Below, piece by piece: positions 26,254 to 33,118 of a DNA stretch of 64,000 bases. How positions within the stretch are numbered: the stretch's first letter is position 1; every line of letters starts with the position of its first letter. Under the pieces are notes generated by a model. That model was given only the letters and a program-made list of their open reading frames with translations. It was not told the origin of the DNA and did not search any database. Position numbers and translations under genes: made by a program. The stretch is from contig NZ_BDCU01000011.1 of NCBI RefSeq assembly GCF_001618425.1, positions 1 through 64,000 of the forward strand, read 5' to 3'. The stretch is from Nocardia fusca NBRC 14340. Its GTDB lineage: Bacteria; Actinomycetota; Actinomycetes; Mycobacteriales; Mycobacteriaceae.

Positions 26254-26805
26254 GTGCGCCGCCGACTCGTCCTCGCCGCGGGGGTGGTCTCTGTCTTCGT
26301 GCTGGTGCTCGGCCTGTGGCCGGTCTATGTGAGCCCGCAGCGCGAGGAGCCCGCGCCCGCCGACGCGATCCTGGTGCTCGGCGGTGCCCACGACGGACGG
26401 GAAGAACTGGGTCTCCGGCTGGCCCGCGCGGGATACGCGCCGCGGGTGCTGATCTCCAACCCCTACGAGGACAGTCCGCTGGTGAACCGGATCTGTCACG
26501 GCGGATACAGCTTCGAGGTGGTCTGCTTCGATCCGTCGCCGCGTACGACGCGGGGGGAGGGACGTTATCTCGCCGATCAGGCACGGAAGCACGGTTGGGA
26601 GCGGGTCATCGTGGTCACCTTCACCCCGCACATATCCCGGGCCAGGTTCGTTCTGGGGAAGTGCTGGGGCGGGGAGCTGCTGTTCGTGGACACCCGCCCA
26701 CGGCTGTCGGTGCCGCGCTGGGCCTATGACTATGTCTATCAATCAGTGGGGTACGCAAAGGCGATTTTCGAGGACTGCGGTGTGCAGTCGGCCGCCCAAA
26801 GATAG
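26254..26805 (+). CDS. YdcF/DUF218 family protein
   Basis: A protein of 183 residues. An N-terminal membrane anchor (LVLAAGVVSVFVLVLGLWPVYV, about 5-26) is followed by the DUF218 Rossmann-like domain: ADAILVLGGAHDGREELGLRLARAGYAPRVLISNP, SPRTTRGEGRYLADQARKHGWERVIVVTFTPHISRARFVLGKCW. Members act at the envelope, for example SanA/ElyC-type proteins. Three cysteines (near residues 84, 91 and 138) may form a disulfide. GTG 26254 is 7 nt after TAGGAT (26241-26246), a leaderless arrangement. Confidence 0.85.
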   Translation: MRRRLVLAAGVVSVFVLVLGLWPVYVSPQREEPAPADAILVLGGAHDGREELGLRLARAGYAPRVLISNPYEDSPLVNRICHGGYSFEVVCFDPSPRTTRGEGRYLADQARKHGWERVIVVTFTPHISRARFVLGKCWGGELLFVDTRPRLSVPRWAYDYVYQSVGYAKAIFEDCGVQSAAQR

Positions 26806-26915
26806 GCGGCCATTGAGCACTTACAGTGCCGTGTGCCTACCCAGGTGTTCGAGGCGGACGTCCGCGCACACCATCCGTCTACTCCGGAATGGAACGTGTC
26901 GGCCTACCGGTTATG

Positions 26916-26963
26916 AGGGCATATGCCTTCAGTTTGACGCGGTGTCGGTGACCTGGCTACATT
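26916..26963 (+). promoter_or_regulatory. promoter and palindrome of the acyl-CoA dehydrogenase operon
   Basis: -35 TTGACG (26934-26939), an 18-bp spacer and -10 TACATT (26958-26963). Immediately upstream is the palindrome GGCATATGCC (26918-26927), extendable with mismatches to 26916-26929, a candidate regulator site. The start codon is 62 bp beyond the -10. Confidence 0.6.
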
Positions 26964-27024
26964 CGCACCAGCACCGGTAGTCGCCGGGCTGCTGCGACGA
27001 CGCATGAAGCCTTCGGGAGCGTGT

Positions 27025-28257
27025 ATGGATTACGACTGGTCGGAAGCCGAGCGGGCCTTCCGAGACGAGGTACGAGCGTTCCTGGCCGAGAAGCTGACGC
27101 CCGAGGTGAGTACCGCGGGCCGGCTGATGACCAGTGTCTACTCCGATCACGAGGCGAGCCTGGAATGGCAGCGCATCCTGCACGAGCGGGGTTGGGCGGC
27201 GCCGCACTGGCCGGTCGAGTACGGCGGCTGCGACTGGTCGCTCACCCAGCACTACATCTTCAGCCGGGAACTCACCCTGGCCGGCGCCCCCGCACTGTCG
27301 CCGATGGGTATCCGGATGGTCGCCCCGGCCCTGATCGCGTTCGGCACCGACGAGCAGAAGAACTACTTCCTGCCCCGCATCCTCACCGGTGAGGTCTTCT
27401 TCTGCCAGGGTTACTCCGAACCCGAAGCCGGGTCCGACCTCGCCGCGCTGAACATGTCCGCGGTCTCCGACGGCGACGATTTCATCTGCTCCGGTAGCAA
27501 GATCTGGACCACCCACGCCACCGAGGCGAACTGGATCTTCGCGCTGGTCCGCACTTCCCGCGCGGGCAAGAAACAACAGGGCATCACCTTCTTGCTGATG
27601 GATATGACCGCGCCCGGTATCGAGATCCGGCCGCTGGTGATGAGCTCGGGCGAGCAGATCCAGAATCAGATCTTCTTCGACAATGTGCGGGTGCCCAAGA
27701 GCAATGTGCTCGGGCGAATCGACGACGGCTGGACCGTCGCCAAATACCTGCTCGTCCACGAGCGCGGCGGCGGGGCCATGGCCCCGGCGCTGCAGGCCAT
27801 GGCCCAGAACATCGCCACCGCCGCGGCCGGGCAGCCCGGACGCGATGGCAACCCGCTCAGCGAGGACCCGCATTTCGCGGCGCAGTTGGCGGACGCGCGG
27901 ATCCGCACCGAGGTACTGGAGGTACTGGAATTCCGCACCCTGGCCGCCATGGCCCAGGGCAAGGATCTGGGCACTTCCTCGTCCATGCTGAAGATCCTGT
28001 CCACCGAGCTCAGCCAGCAGCTCACCGAACTCGCGCTCACCGCCGCCGGACCGCGCGGCCGGGTCTACCAGCCGCACGCCACCGCGCCCGGCGGCCCGAT
28101 CGCCGAATACACCCCGCCCGCCGACGGCTACCTCAGCGGCGCCGACTGGCAGGCCGTCGCACCGCTGCGCTATTTCAACGATCGCGCCGGTTCGATCTAC
28201 GCGGGCAGTAACGAAATCCAGCGAAATATCCTCGCCAAGGCAGCATTGGGGCTCTGA
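27025..28257 (+). CDS. acyl-CoA dehydrogenase
   Basis: A protein of 410 residues of the acyl-CoA dehydrogenase fold: DYDWSEAERAFRDEVRAFL N-terminal helix, QGYSEPEAGSDLAALNMSA (FAD/substrate loop), KIWTTHATEANWIF, and C-terminal GSIYAGSNEIQRNILAKAALGL. The residue after the tyrosine in this C-terminal motif is Ala rather than the Glu seen in classic enzymes, so the catalytic base may be elsewhere or come from the partner subunit, as in the heteromeric FadE pairs of actinobacterial steroid degradation. ATG 27025 has GGGAG 5 nt upstream. Its TGA overlaps the next ATG by one base. Confidence 0.9.
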   Translation: MDYDWSEAERAFRDEVRAFLAEKLTPEVSTAGRLMTSVYSDHEASLEWQRILHERGWAAPHWPVEYGGCDWSLTQHYIFSRELTLAGAPALSPMGIRMVAPALIAFGTDEQKNYFLPRILTGEVFFCQGYSEPEAGSDLAALNMSAVSDGDDFICSGSKIWTTHATEANWIFALVRTSRAGKKQQGITFLLMDMTAPGIEIRPLVMSSGEQIQNQIFFDNVRVPKSNVLGRIDDGWTVAKYLLVHERGGGAMAPALQAMAQNIATAAAGQPGRDGNPLSEDPHFAAQLADARIRTEVLEVLEFRTLAAMAQGKDLGTSSSMLKILSTELSQQLTELALTAAGPRGRVYQPHATAPGGPIAEYTPPADGYLSGADWQAVAPLRYFNDRAGSIYAGSNEIQRNILAKAALGL

Positions 28258-29402
28258 TGGACTTCACCTTCACCGACGAACAGCAGATGCTGCGCGACGC
28301 GGTCTCCGGTTTTCTCGCCGCCCGATACGACCTGGCGAAAAGCCGTACCGCGGTCAAAGCCGGTCCCGGCTGGCAGCCCGAGATCTGGCGCGGGCTGGCC
28401 GAACTGGATGTCCTGGGCCTGACCCTGCCGGAGGAAGCCGGGGGTTCGGGCGGCGGCCCGATCGAAGGCATGATCATCGCCGAGGAGCTGGGCCGCGCCC
28501 TGGTCGTCGAACCCTATGTCGACACCGTGGTGGTCGGCGGTGGTCTGCTGCGCCGCGCCGGTGGTGAGCAGGCCGGGGAGCTGCTGCGGGGCATCGCGGG
28601 CGGTGACGTCCGGCCGGTCTTCGCCGCGCTCGAACCGCAGTCCGGCGAAGTGCGCCACGATGTTTCGACGACCGCCCGCCGCGACGGGGATGACTGGATG
28701 ATCGACGGCGCCAAGATCGTGGTGACCGGCCTGCCCGTCGCGACGCATCTCATCATCTCCGCGCGGACCTCCGGGGAGCGTCGCGATCAGGACGGGATCT
28801 CGCTGTTCCTGGTGGAATTCGATCCCGCTTCGCCGCCGACCGGCATCGAGACGCACCAGTACCGCACCATCGACGACCGCGTCGCCGCCGACCTCACCTT
28901 CGAGAACTTCCGAGTGCCCGCGAGCGCGCTACTGGGCGAGGAGGGCCGGGCCTGGCCCGCCATCGACGCCACCATCGATGCGGCGATCGCGGCGGTTGCC
29001 TCGGAAGCCGTAGGCCTGATGCGCAAGGTCCTCGACGATACCGTCGAATACACCGAGCAGCGGCAGCAGTTCGGGGTTCCGATCAGCAGTTTCCAGGCGC
29101 TACAGCACCGGATGGTCGATATGCTGATCGAACTCGAGCAGAGTATCGCCGCCGCCTATCTGGCCGCCTACGCCGTGGAAGCCGAACCCGCCGAACGGGC
29201 CCGGGCGGTTTCGGCCGCCAAGGTGACGATCGGCCGGGCGACCCGTTTCATCGGCCAGAATTCGGTCCAGTTGCACGGTGCGATGGGTATGACCGAGGAA
29301 TTGGCCATCGGCCACTATTTCAAGCGCCTCACCGCAATCGAATACGAATTCGGTTCCAGCTCCGATCATCTCGCACGCTATATCGCGGCGACGAAATCCT
29401 GA
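28257..29402 (+). CDS. acyl-CoA dehydrogenase, second subunit-like
   Basis: A protein of 381 residues encoded in one-base overlap with the previous acyl-CoA dehydrogenase. It has the same fold (DFTFTDEQQMLRDAVSGFLAARYD) but a more degenerate FAD loop (PVFAALEPQSGEVRHDVSTT) and the C-terminal segment SVQLHGAMGMTEELAIGHYFKRL, typical of the partner subunit in alpha2beta2 acyl-CoA dehydrogenases described for sterol side-chain oxidation (established for FadE26-FadE27 types). The coupling and sequence asymmetry argue for a heteromeric enzyme. Its substrate class is not readable here. Confidence 0.9.
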   Translation: MDFTFTDEQQMLRDAVSGFLAARYDLAKSRTAVKAGPGWQPEIWRGLAELDVLGLTLPEEAGGSGGGPIEGMIIAEELGRALVVEPYVDTVVVGGGLLRRAGGEQAGELLRGIAGGDVRPVFAALEPQSGEVRHDVSTTARRDGDDWMIDGAKIVVTGLPVATHLIISARTSGERRDQDGISLFLVEFDPASPPTGIETHQYRTIDDRVAADLTFENFRVPASALLGEEGRAWPAIDATIDAAIAAVASEAVGLMRKVLDDTVEYTEQRQQFGVPISSFQALQHRMVDMLIELEQSIAAAYLAAYAVEAEPAERARAVSAAKVTIGRATRFIGQNSVQLHGAMGMTEELAIGHYFKRLTAIEYEFGSSSDHLARYIAATKS

Positions 29403-29407
29403 TCGGA

Positions 29408-29445
29408 CCGCACCGCGCTCACCCGTGCGCCCGGGCGCGGTGCGG
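29408..29445. terminator. stem-loop between convergent genes
   Basis: CCGCACCGCGC (29408-29418) pairs perfectly with GCGCGGTGCGG (29435-29445) around a 16-nt loop. It lies 6 bp past the acyl-CoA dehydrogenase stop and faces the convergent Uma2 gene ending at 29505. Confidence 0.7.
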
Positions 29446-29504
29446 AAAGTCCGGTCGCGTGGTGGTTCGTCCAGAGGGGGATCACCGCGCGACCGGGACA
29501 GGAA

Positions 29505-30158
29505 TCAGTATTCGAGTTCCGTCCACGGAATGGTTATGGGGAAAGGAAATTCGATGCGTATGCCGTCCGGGTCCCCCGGGCTCCATTCGCCGGCCAGGAG
29601 ATAGTTGGCCGACCGGAGCGGGCGCACGCCTCCGGGCAGCCGCCCGGGTCCGGTCTCCAGCCCGTAGGCGCGAACCGTCGCTATCGCGCTCACTTCGCGG
29701 GCCAAAGTGACCTCCCAGTACCAAGGGATGCCTGCGCTTGCGTACCGCCCCTTTTTCGCCTCCATGTCGGTTTGAGTATTCGACGGTGACAGAACCTCGC
29801 CGACCAGCAGCGTGGTATTTGCCCGGATATCCTCGAACGGCGTCTTCGGACACCGGCACACGAGAAAGTCCGGGGTCAGAAAATCGGACTTACCGTGACA
29901 GCCCAGAAATACGTTGGTCTCGGATTCGACTCGCCAGCAATGTTGCGGGTCTGCTGCCATGGTCTTCCGGGCGCAGCTTTCGAGAGCATTCGTCAGGCGG
30001 CGGCTGAAAGCTTGATGTTCCATGGGCCCACGGCGTAGCCATACCACGCGCCCGTCCCACAGCTCGATCTGCTCGGCGATCTCTTCGGGTAGCTGCTCGA
30101 GCTCCTCCCAGGTCATGTACTCGGGAAGTTCGGGCCGTTCGGTGTGCGGCAGGGACAT
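29505..30158 (-). CDS. Uma2 family (DUF820) putative endonuclease
   Basis: A protein of 217 residues with the PD-(D/E)XK-like Uma2 pattern: MTWEELEQLPEEIAEQIELWDGRVV, then TPDFLVCRCP with the first acid, LLVGEVLSPSNTQTDMEAKKGRYASAGIPWYWEVT with the Glu and the D...K...Y segment. Uma2 proteins are abundant in cyanobacteria and actinobacteria, and their biological role is mostly unknown. ATG 30158 gives the natural start. It stands alone between a terminator and a dioxygenase gene. Confidence 0.85.
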   Translation of the reverse strand: MSLPHTERPELPEYMTWEELEQLPEEIAEQIELWDGRVVWLRRGPMEHQAFSRRLTNALESCARKTMAADPQHCWRVESETNVFLGCHGKSDFLTPDFLVCRCPKTPFEDIRANTTLLVGEVLSPSNTQTDMEAKKGRYASAGIPWYWEVTLAREVSAIATVRAYGLETGPGRLPGGVRPLRSANYLLAGEWSPGDPDGIRIEFPFPITIPWTELEY

Positions 30159-30212
30159 GGCACCATCGTATGCCTGGTCAGGCCCGTATTCGCCGCATCG
30201 ATCGGAACCCGG

Positions 30213-30989
30213 TCACCCTATCGCGGCCCGGATCGCCGTCTCGACCGCCGAGAACGGTCCGGGCCCGGTGATACGCAACGGTTGCGCCGGCTCGAGGTTG
30301 GGCTGGGCCAGGAACCGGGGGTGGGACCCGCGGTTCGGCTGGCCCGCGTGGACCAGGAACGGGTGGCAGAGGTAGACGTCGCCGGCGCGGCCGGTGGCGT
30401 GGGTGGTCGGGAGGTCGGCGGTGGCCGGGTCGGCCCGGGCGGCGAGCTCGCGGGCGTCGAGGCCGGCGTCGCCTTCCGGTTCGAGTATCCGGGCCACCTC
30501 TTTGTGCGAGCCCACCCGCAGCCGGGTGGGCGCCTCCCGCTCGCCGGTATCGGAGAACAGGAACAGCATCAGTAGCGCTCGATTCTTCGAATGGATATTG
30601 GTCCGCCAGCTCAGATAATCGGTGGGCGACGAATCGGGGCCGGGGAAACTCGCGTCGACATGCCAGCCGTCGAGGACGGCCGTCTCCTGACCCGGAAAGC
30701 GGATCACGAAACCGCCGAGACTACGGCGTGGCGCCCAGCGACCGGGGCCGACGAGCGCGTCGTAGGCCGAGCACAGCCGCGGGGTGGCCGCTGCGGAGAC
30801 GAAGGGCGTGCTCGAGTAGTCCGGCCGGAAAGCCGCCGGGGTGGGCCAGCTGCCGGGATCGGCGGGGGAGGCATTCAGGTCCTGCCAGATGATCGCGCGG
30901 CACTCCGCGGCGAGTGCGCGCGGAAACGCGTCGGGAATGTGGATATATCCGTTGTCGATGAACGAGGCCACCTGTACGTCGTCGAGCAC
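30213..30989 (-). CDS. phytanoyl-CoA dioxygenase family protein
   Basis: A protein of 258 residues, non-haem Fe(II)/2-oxoglutarate dioxygenase of the PhyH family. The iron ligands are His110 and Asp112 in LDGWHVDASF and probably His214 in HPFLVHAGQPNRG; an arginine for 2-oxoglutarate follows in SHPRFLAQ. VASFIDNGYIHIPDAFP is the usual N-terminal start. The open frame extends far upstream in unrelated sequence; GTG 30989 fits the family but has no ribosome-binding site, so the start is uncertain. The hydroxylation substrate is unknown. Confidence 0.8.
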   Translation of the reverse strand: MLDDVQVASFIDNGYIHIPDAFPRALAAECRAIIWQDLNASPADPGSWPTPAAFRPDYSSTPFVSAAATPRLCSAYDALVGPGRWAPRRSLGGFVIRFPGQETAVLDGWHVDASFPGPDSSPTDYLSWRTNIHSKNRALLMLFLFSDTGEREAPTRLRVGSHKEVARILEPEGDAGLDARELAARADPATADLPTTHATGRAGDVYLCHPFLVHAGQPNRGSHPRFLAQPNLEPAQPLRITGPGPFSAVETAIRAAIG

Positions 30990-31172
30990 GGGCCTATTGC
31001 AGCCGGTGCCGATGCCCCGCGCCAGCGATTTTCCCGCGTGCCGGGGCGCATGTGCCCGGTACGACAGCGCCCGCCGCACCTCGTCCGCCGAACACCCGAG
31101 CCGATCCATGCTGCCGGCCCCGATTTCATCGGTCCCGGAATACCGTTCTGCCGGCCCGACTTGGACCCGGGT

Positions 31173-31604
31173 ATGACGAGTACGCAGTTCGATCCGCGCA
31201 CCCTGCTCAGCGAGAGCCGGCTCGGCGTCCTGGCCACCATCAAATCGAGCGGTCTGCCGCAGCTGTCCCCGGTGACCCCCTACTACGACCGGACGGCCGA
31301 GATCATCTATGTCTCGATGACCGAGGGCCGCGCCAAAACCGTGAATCTGCGCCGTGATCCGCGGGCCGCGCTGGAGGTCACCCGGGCCGACGGCTGGGCC
31401 TGGGCGACCGCGGAGGGCGCGGTAACCCTCACCGGCCCGGGTACCGACCCGCACGGCCCGGAAGTGGAGGCGCTGGTCGACTACTACCGTAAGGCGGCCG
31501 GTGAACACCCGGACTGGGACGAGTATCGGGCGGTCATGGTCTCCGACCGCCGGGTCCTCATGAAACTCGCAGTGGAGAACGTCTACGGCGCGGCACTGCG
31601 CTGA
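31173..31604 (+). CDS. PPOX-class F420-dependent or FMN-binding protein
   Basis: A protein of 143 residues, split-barrel pyridoxamine-phosphate-oxidase-like fold of the short class common in mycobacteria and relatives: LSESRLGVLATIKSSGLPQLSPVTPYYD, YVSMTEGRAKTVNLRRDPRAALEVTR, then DYYRKAAGEHPDWDEYRAVMVSDRRVLMKL. Family members bind F420 or FMN; F420 use is likely given the taxon and the luciferase-like F420-type gene nearby. ATG 31173. Substrate unknown. Confidence 0.85.
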   Translation: MTSTQFDPRTLLSESRLGVLATIKSSGLPQLSPVTPYYDRTAEIIYVSMTEGRAKTVNLRRDPRAALEVTRADGWAWATAEGAVTLTGPGTDPHGPEVEALVDYYRKAAGEHPDWDEYRAVMVSDRRVLMKLAVENVYGAALR

Positions 31605-31678
31605 GCCGCCCCGTCTCGGCCTCCCACGGCGGTCGTTCCGCGACGGACGACGCCTTCGACTCCATGAGGACGACGGAA

Positions 31679-32098
31679 TCAAGGGCCGGAAACCCGCTGC
31701 TCGCCGGTGGCGTTGCTTGCGGGTGCTCCTGCATCCCGGCCGGCCGGCGGCACACCCGAGTCGAGCAGGATCGAGGCGAGTAGGTCCCGGGAGCGGACCA
31801 GATCCGCGGCCAGCGCGTCCATTCGGTCGATCTCGGTCTGCAGGACCGCGACGACTTCCGCGCAGGGCTCGATCCTTCCGACCGCGTCGCGGGTGCACGG
31901 CAGCACCCGGCGGATCACCTCGGTGCCGAGCCCCGCTGAAAGCAGGGCCCGGATACGGAGCACGGTACCGACCGCGGACTCGTCGAAGCTGCGATAACCG
32001 TTGCCGCCGCGCACCGCTGTCAGCAGGCCCTGGCGTTCGTAGTACCGCAGGGCTCGCGTGCTGCTGCCGGTGCGTTGTGCGAGCTCGCCGATCCGCAT
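31679..32098 (-). CDS. MerR family transcriptional regulator
   Basis: A protein of 139 residues. The winged HTH is at the N terminus: MRIGELAQRTGSSTRALRYYERQGLL, with NGYRSFDESAVGTVLRIRALLSAGL, then the long dimerisation helix (VVAVLQTEIDRMDALAADLVRSRDLLASIL). One cysteine pair (CTRDAVGRIEPC) lies in the linker and could sense redox or metal. ATG 32098 has GAGGTGA 6 nt upstream and is preferred to GTG 32107. It is divergent from the luciferase-like gene, whose promoter has the long spacer typical of MerR control. Confidence 0.9.
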   Translation of the reverse strand: MRIGELAQRTGSSTRALRYYERQGLLTAVRGGNGYRSFDESAVGTVLRIRALLSAGLGTEVIRRVLPCTRDAVGRIEPCAEVVAVLQTEIDRMDALAADLVRSRDLLASILLDSGVPPAGRDAGAPASNATGEQRVSGP

Positions 32099-32113
32099 AC
32101 CACTCACCTCGAC

Positions 32114-32145
32114 TTGACCTTGACGCTGATGTCAATGTTTACCGT
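32114..32145 (+). promoter_or_regulatory. MerR-type promoter with 20-bp spacer and operator
   Basis: -35 TTGACC (32114-32119), a 20-bp spacer, then -10 TACCGT (32140-32145). Inside the spacer lies TTGACGCTGATGTCAA (32120-32135), an inverted repeat with 5-bp arms (TTGAC/GTCAA). Overlong 19-20 bp spacers holding the operator are characteristic of promoters activated by MerR proteins. The -10 is 6 nt from ATG 32152, so the mRNA is probably leaderless. Confidence 0.75.
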
Positions 32146-32151
32146 AGCCGC

Positions 32152-33000
32152 ATGCAGATCGGAATCTTCACGGGTGTGACCGACGAAAGTATCGGCCCGG
32201 CCGACCTCGCCCGGGCTGTCGAGGACCGTGGCTTCGAATCGCTGTTCGTGGCCGAGCACACGCATATCCCGGTCACCGTCGAAACGCCGTATCCCGCCGG
32301 AGGCGATATCCCGCGGGACTACTACCGGAACTTCGATCCGTTCATCTCGCTGGCCTTCGCCGCCGCCGTGACACAGCGGCTGCGGATCGGCACCGCTGTC
32401 GCACTGCTCGTCCAGCGTGATCCGATCATCACGGCCAAAGAGGTGGCGAGCCTGGACGCGGCATCGGGCGGGCGGTTCGAGCTGGGCGTGGGCGCCGGGT
32501 GGCTGCGTGAGGAGATGCGCAATCACGGAACCGATCCGCGCAGCAGGCTCGCCCTGCAGCGGGAACGGCTGCTCGCCATGACGGCCATCTGGACTAGGCA
32601 GGAAGCCGAGTTCCACGGTGAGCACGTCGATTTCGATCCGCTGTACTCTTGGCCGAAACCGGTGCAGCGGCCACGCCCGCCGGTCTGGCTGGGCGGCTGG
32701 GGGCCGTCCACGCACGAGCGGATTCTCGACCACGCCGACGGCTGGCTGGCCCCGGTGGGCATCCCCTTCGCCGAACTGGCGCGGGGGGTTCACGAACTGC
32801 GGGCGCTCGCCGATCGCCGCGGCCGGCCGCCCGTTCCGGTGATCGCCACTCTCTTCGATCCGGGCCCCGGCGACCTCACACGTCTGGCGGAACTGGGCAT
32901 CCACCGGACGTTGCTGGGTATCGCACCGGTGCTGCCTCCCGATGCGGCGCAACGTCGGCTGGACCGTTTCGCGGAGGTGGTACACGAGCTGGGCCGTTGA
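32152..33000 (+). CDS. LLM class F420-dependent oxidoreductase
   Basis: A protein of 282 residues of the bacterial luciferase-like TIM-barrel family. MQIGIFTGVTDESIGPADLARAVEDRGFESLFVAEHTHIP is the F420-type N terminus, then RLRIGTAVALLVQRDPIITAKEVASLDAASGGRFELGVGAGW and PPVWLGGWGPSTHERILDHADGWL. It probably reduces or oxidises a small substrate with coenzyme F420. It is transcribed divergently from the MerR gene and controlled by the long-spacer promoter. Confidence 0.9.
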   Translation: MQIGIFTGVTDESIGPADLARAVEDRGFESLFVAEHTHIPVTVETPYPAGGDIPRDYYRNFDPFISLAFAAAVTQRLRIGTAVALLVQRDPIITAKEVASLDAASGGRFELGVGAGWLREEMRNHGTDPRSRLALQRERLLAMTAIWTRQEAEFHGEHVDFDPLYSWPKPVQRPRPPVWLGGWGPSTHERILDHADGWLAPVGIPFAELARGVHELRALADRRGRPPVPVIATLFDPGPGDLTRLAELGIHRTLLGIAPVLPPDAAQRRLDRFAEVVHELGR

Positions 33001-33061
33001 GTCCGTGCACGCCGGAAACCGCGCTGGTCGAGCTGTCGGGCAGCTGGGCCGGGCGTATACG

Positions 33062-33100
33062 CGGCAGGGCCCGGCGGAGTAGTTCCGCCGGGCCCTGCCG
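33062..33100. terminator. strong bidirectional terminator
   Basis: CGGCAGGGCCCGGCGGA (33062-33078) and TCCGCCGGGCCCTGCCG (33084-33100) form a perfect 17-bp stem with a 5-nt loop between the convergent LLM gene (ends 33000) and etfD (ends 33119). Confidence 0.85.
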
Positions 33101-33118
33101 GCCTTCGTATTGTTCCGG

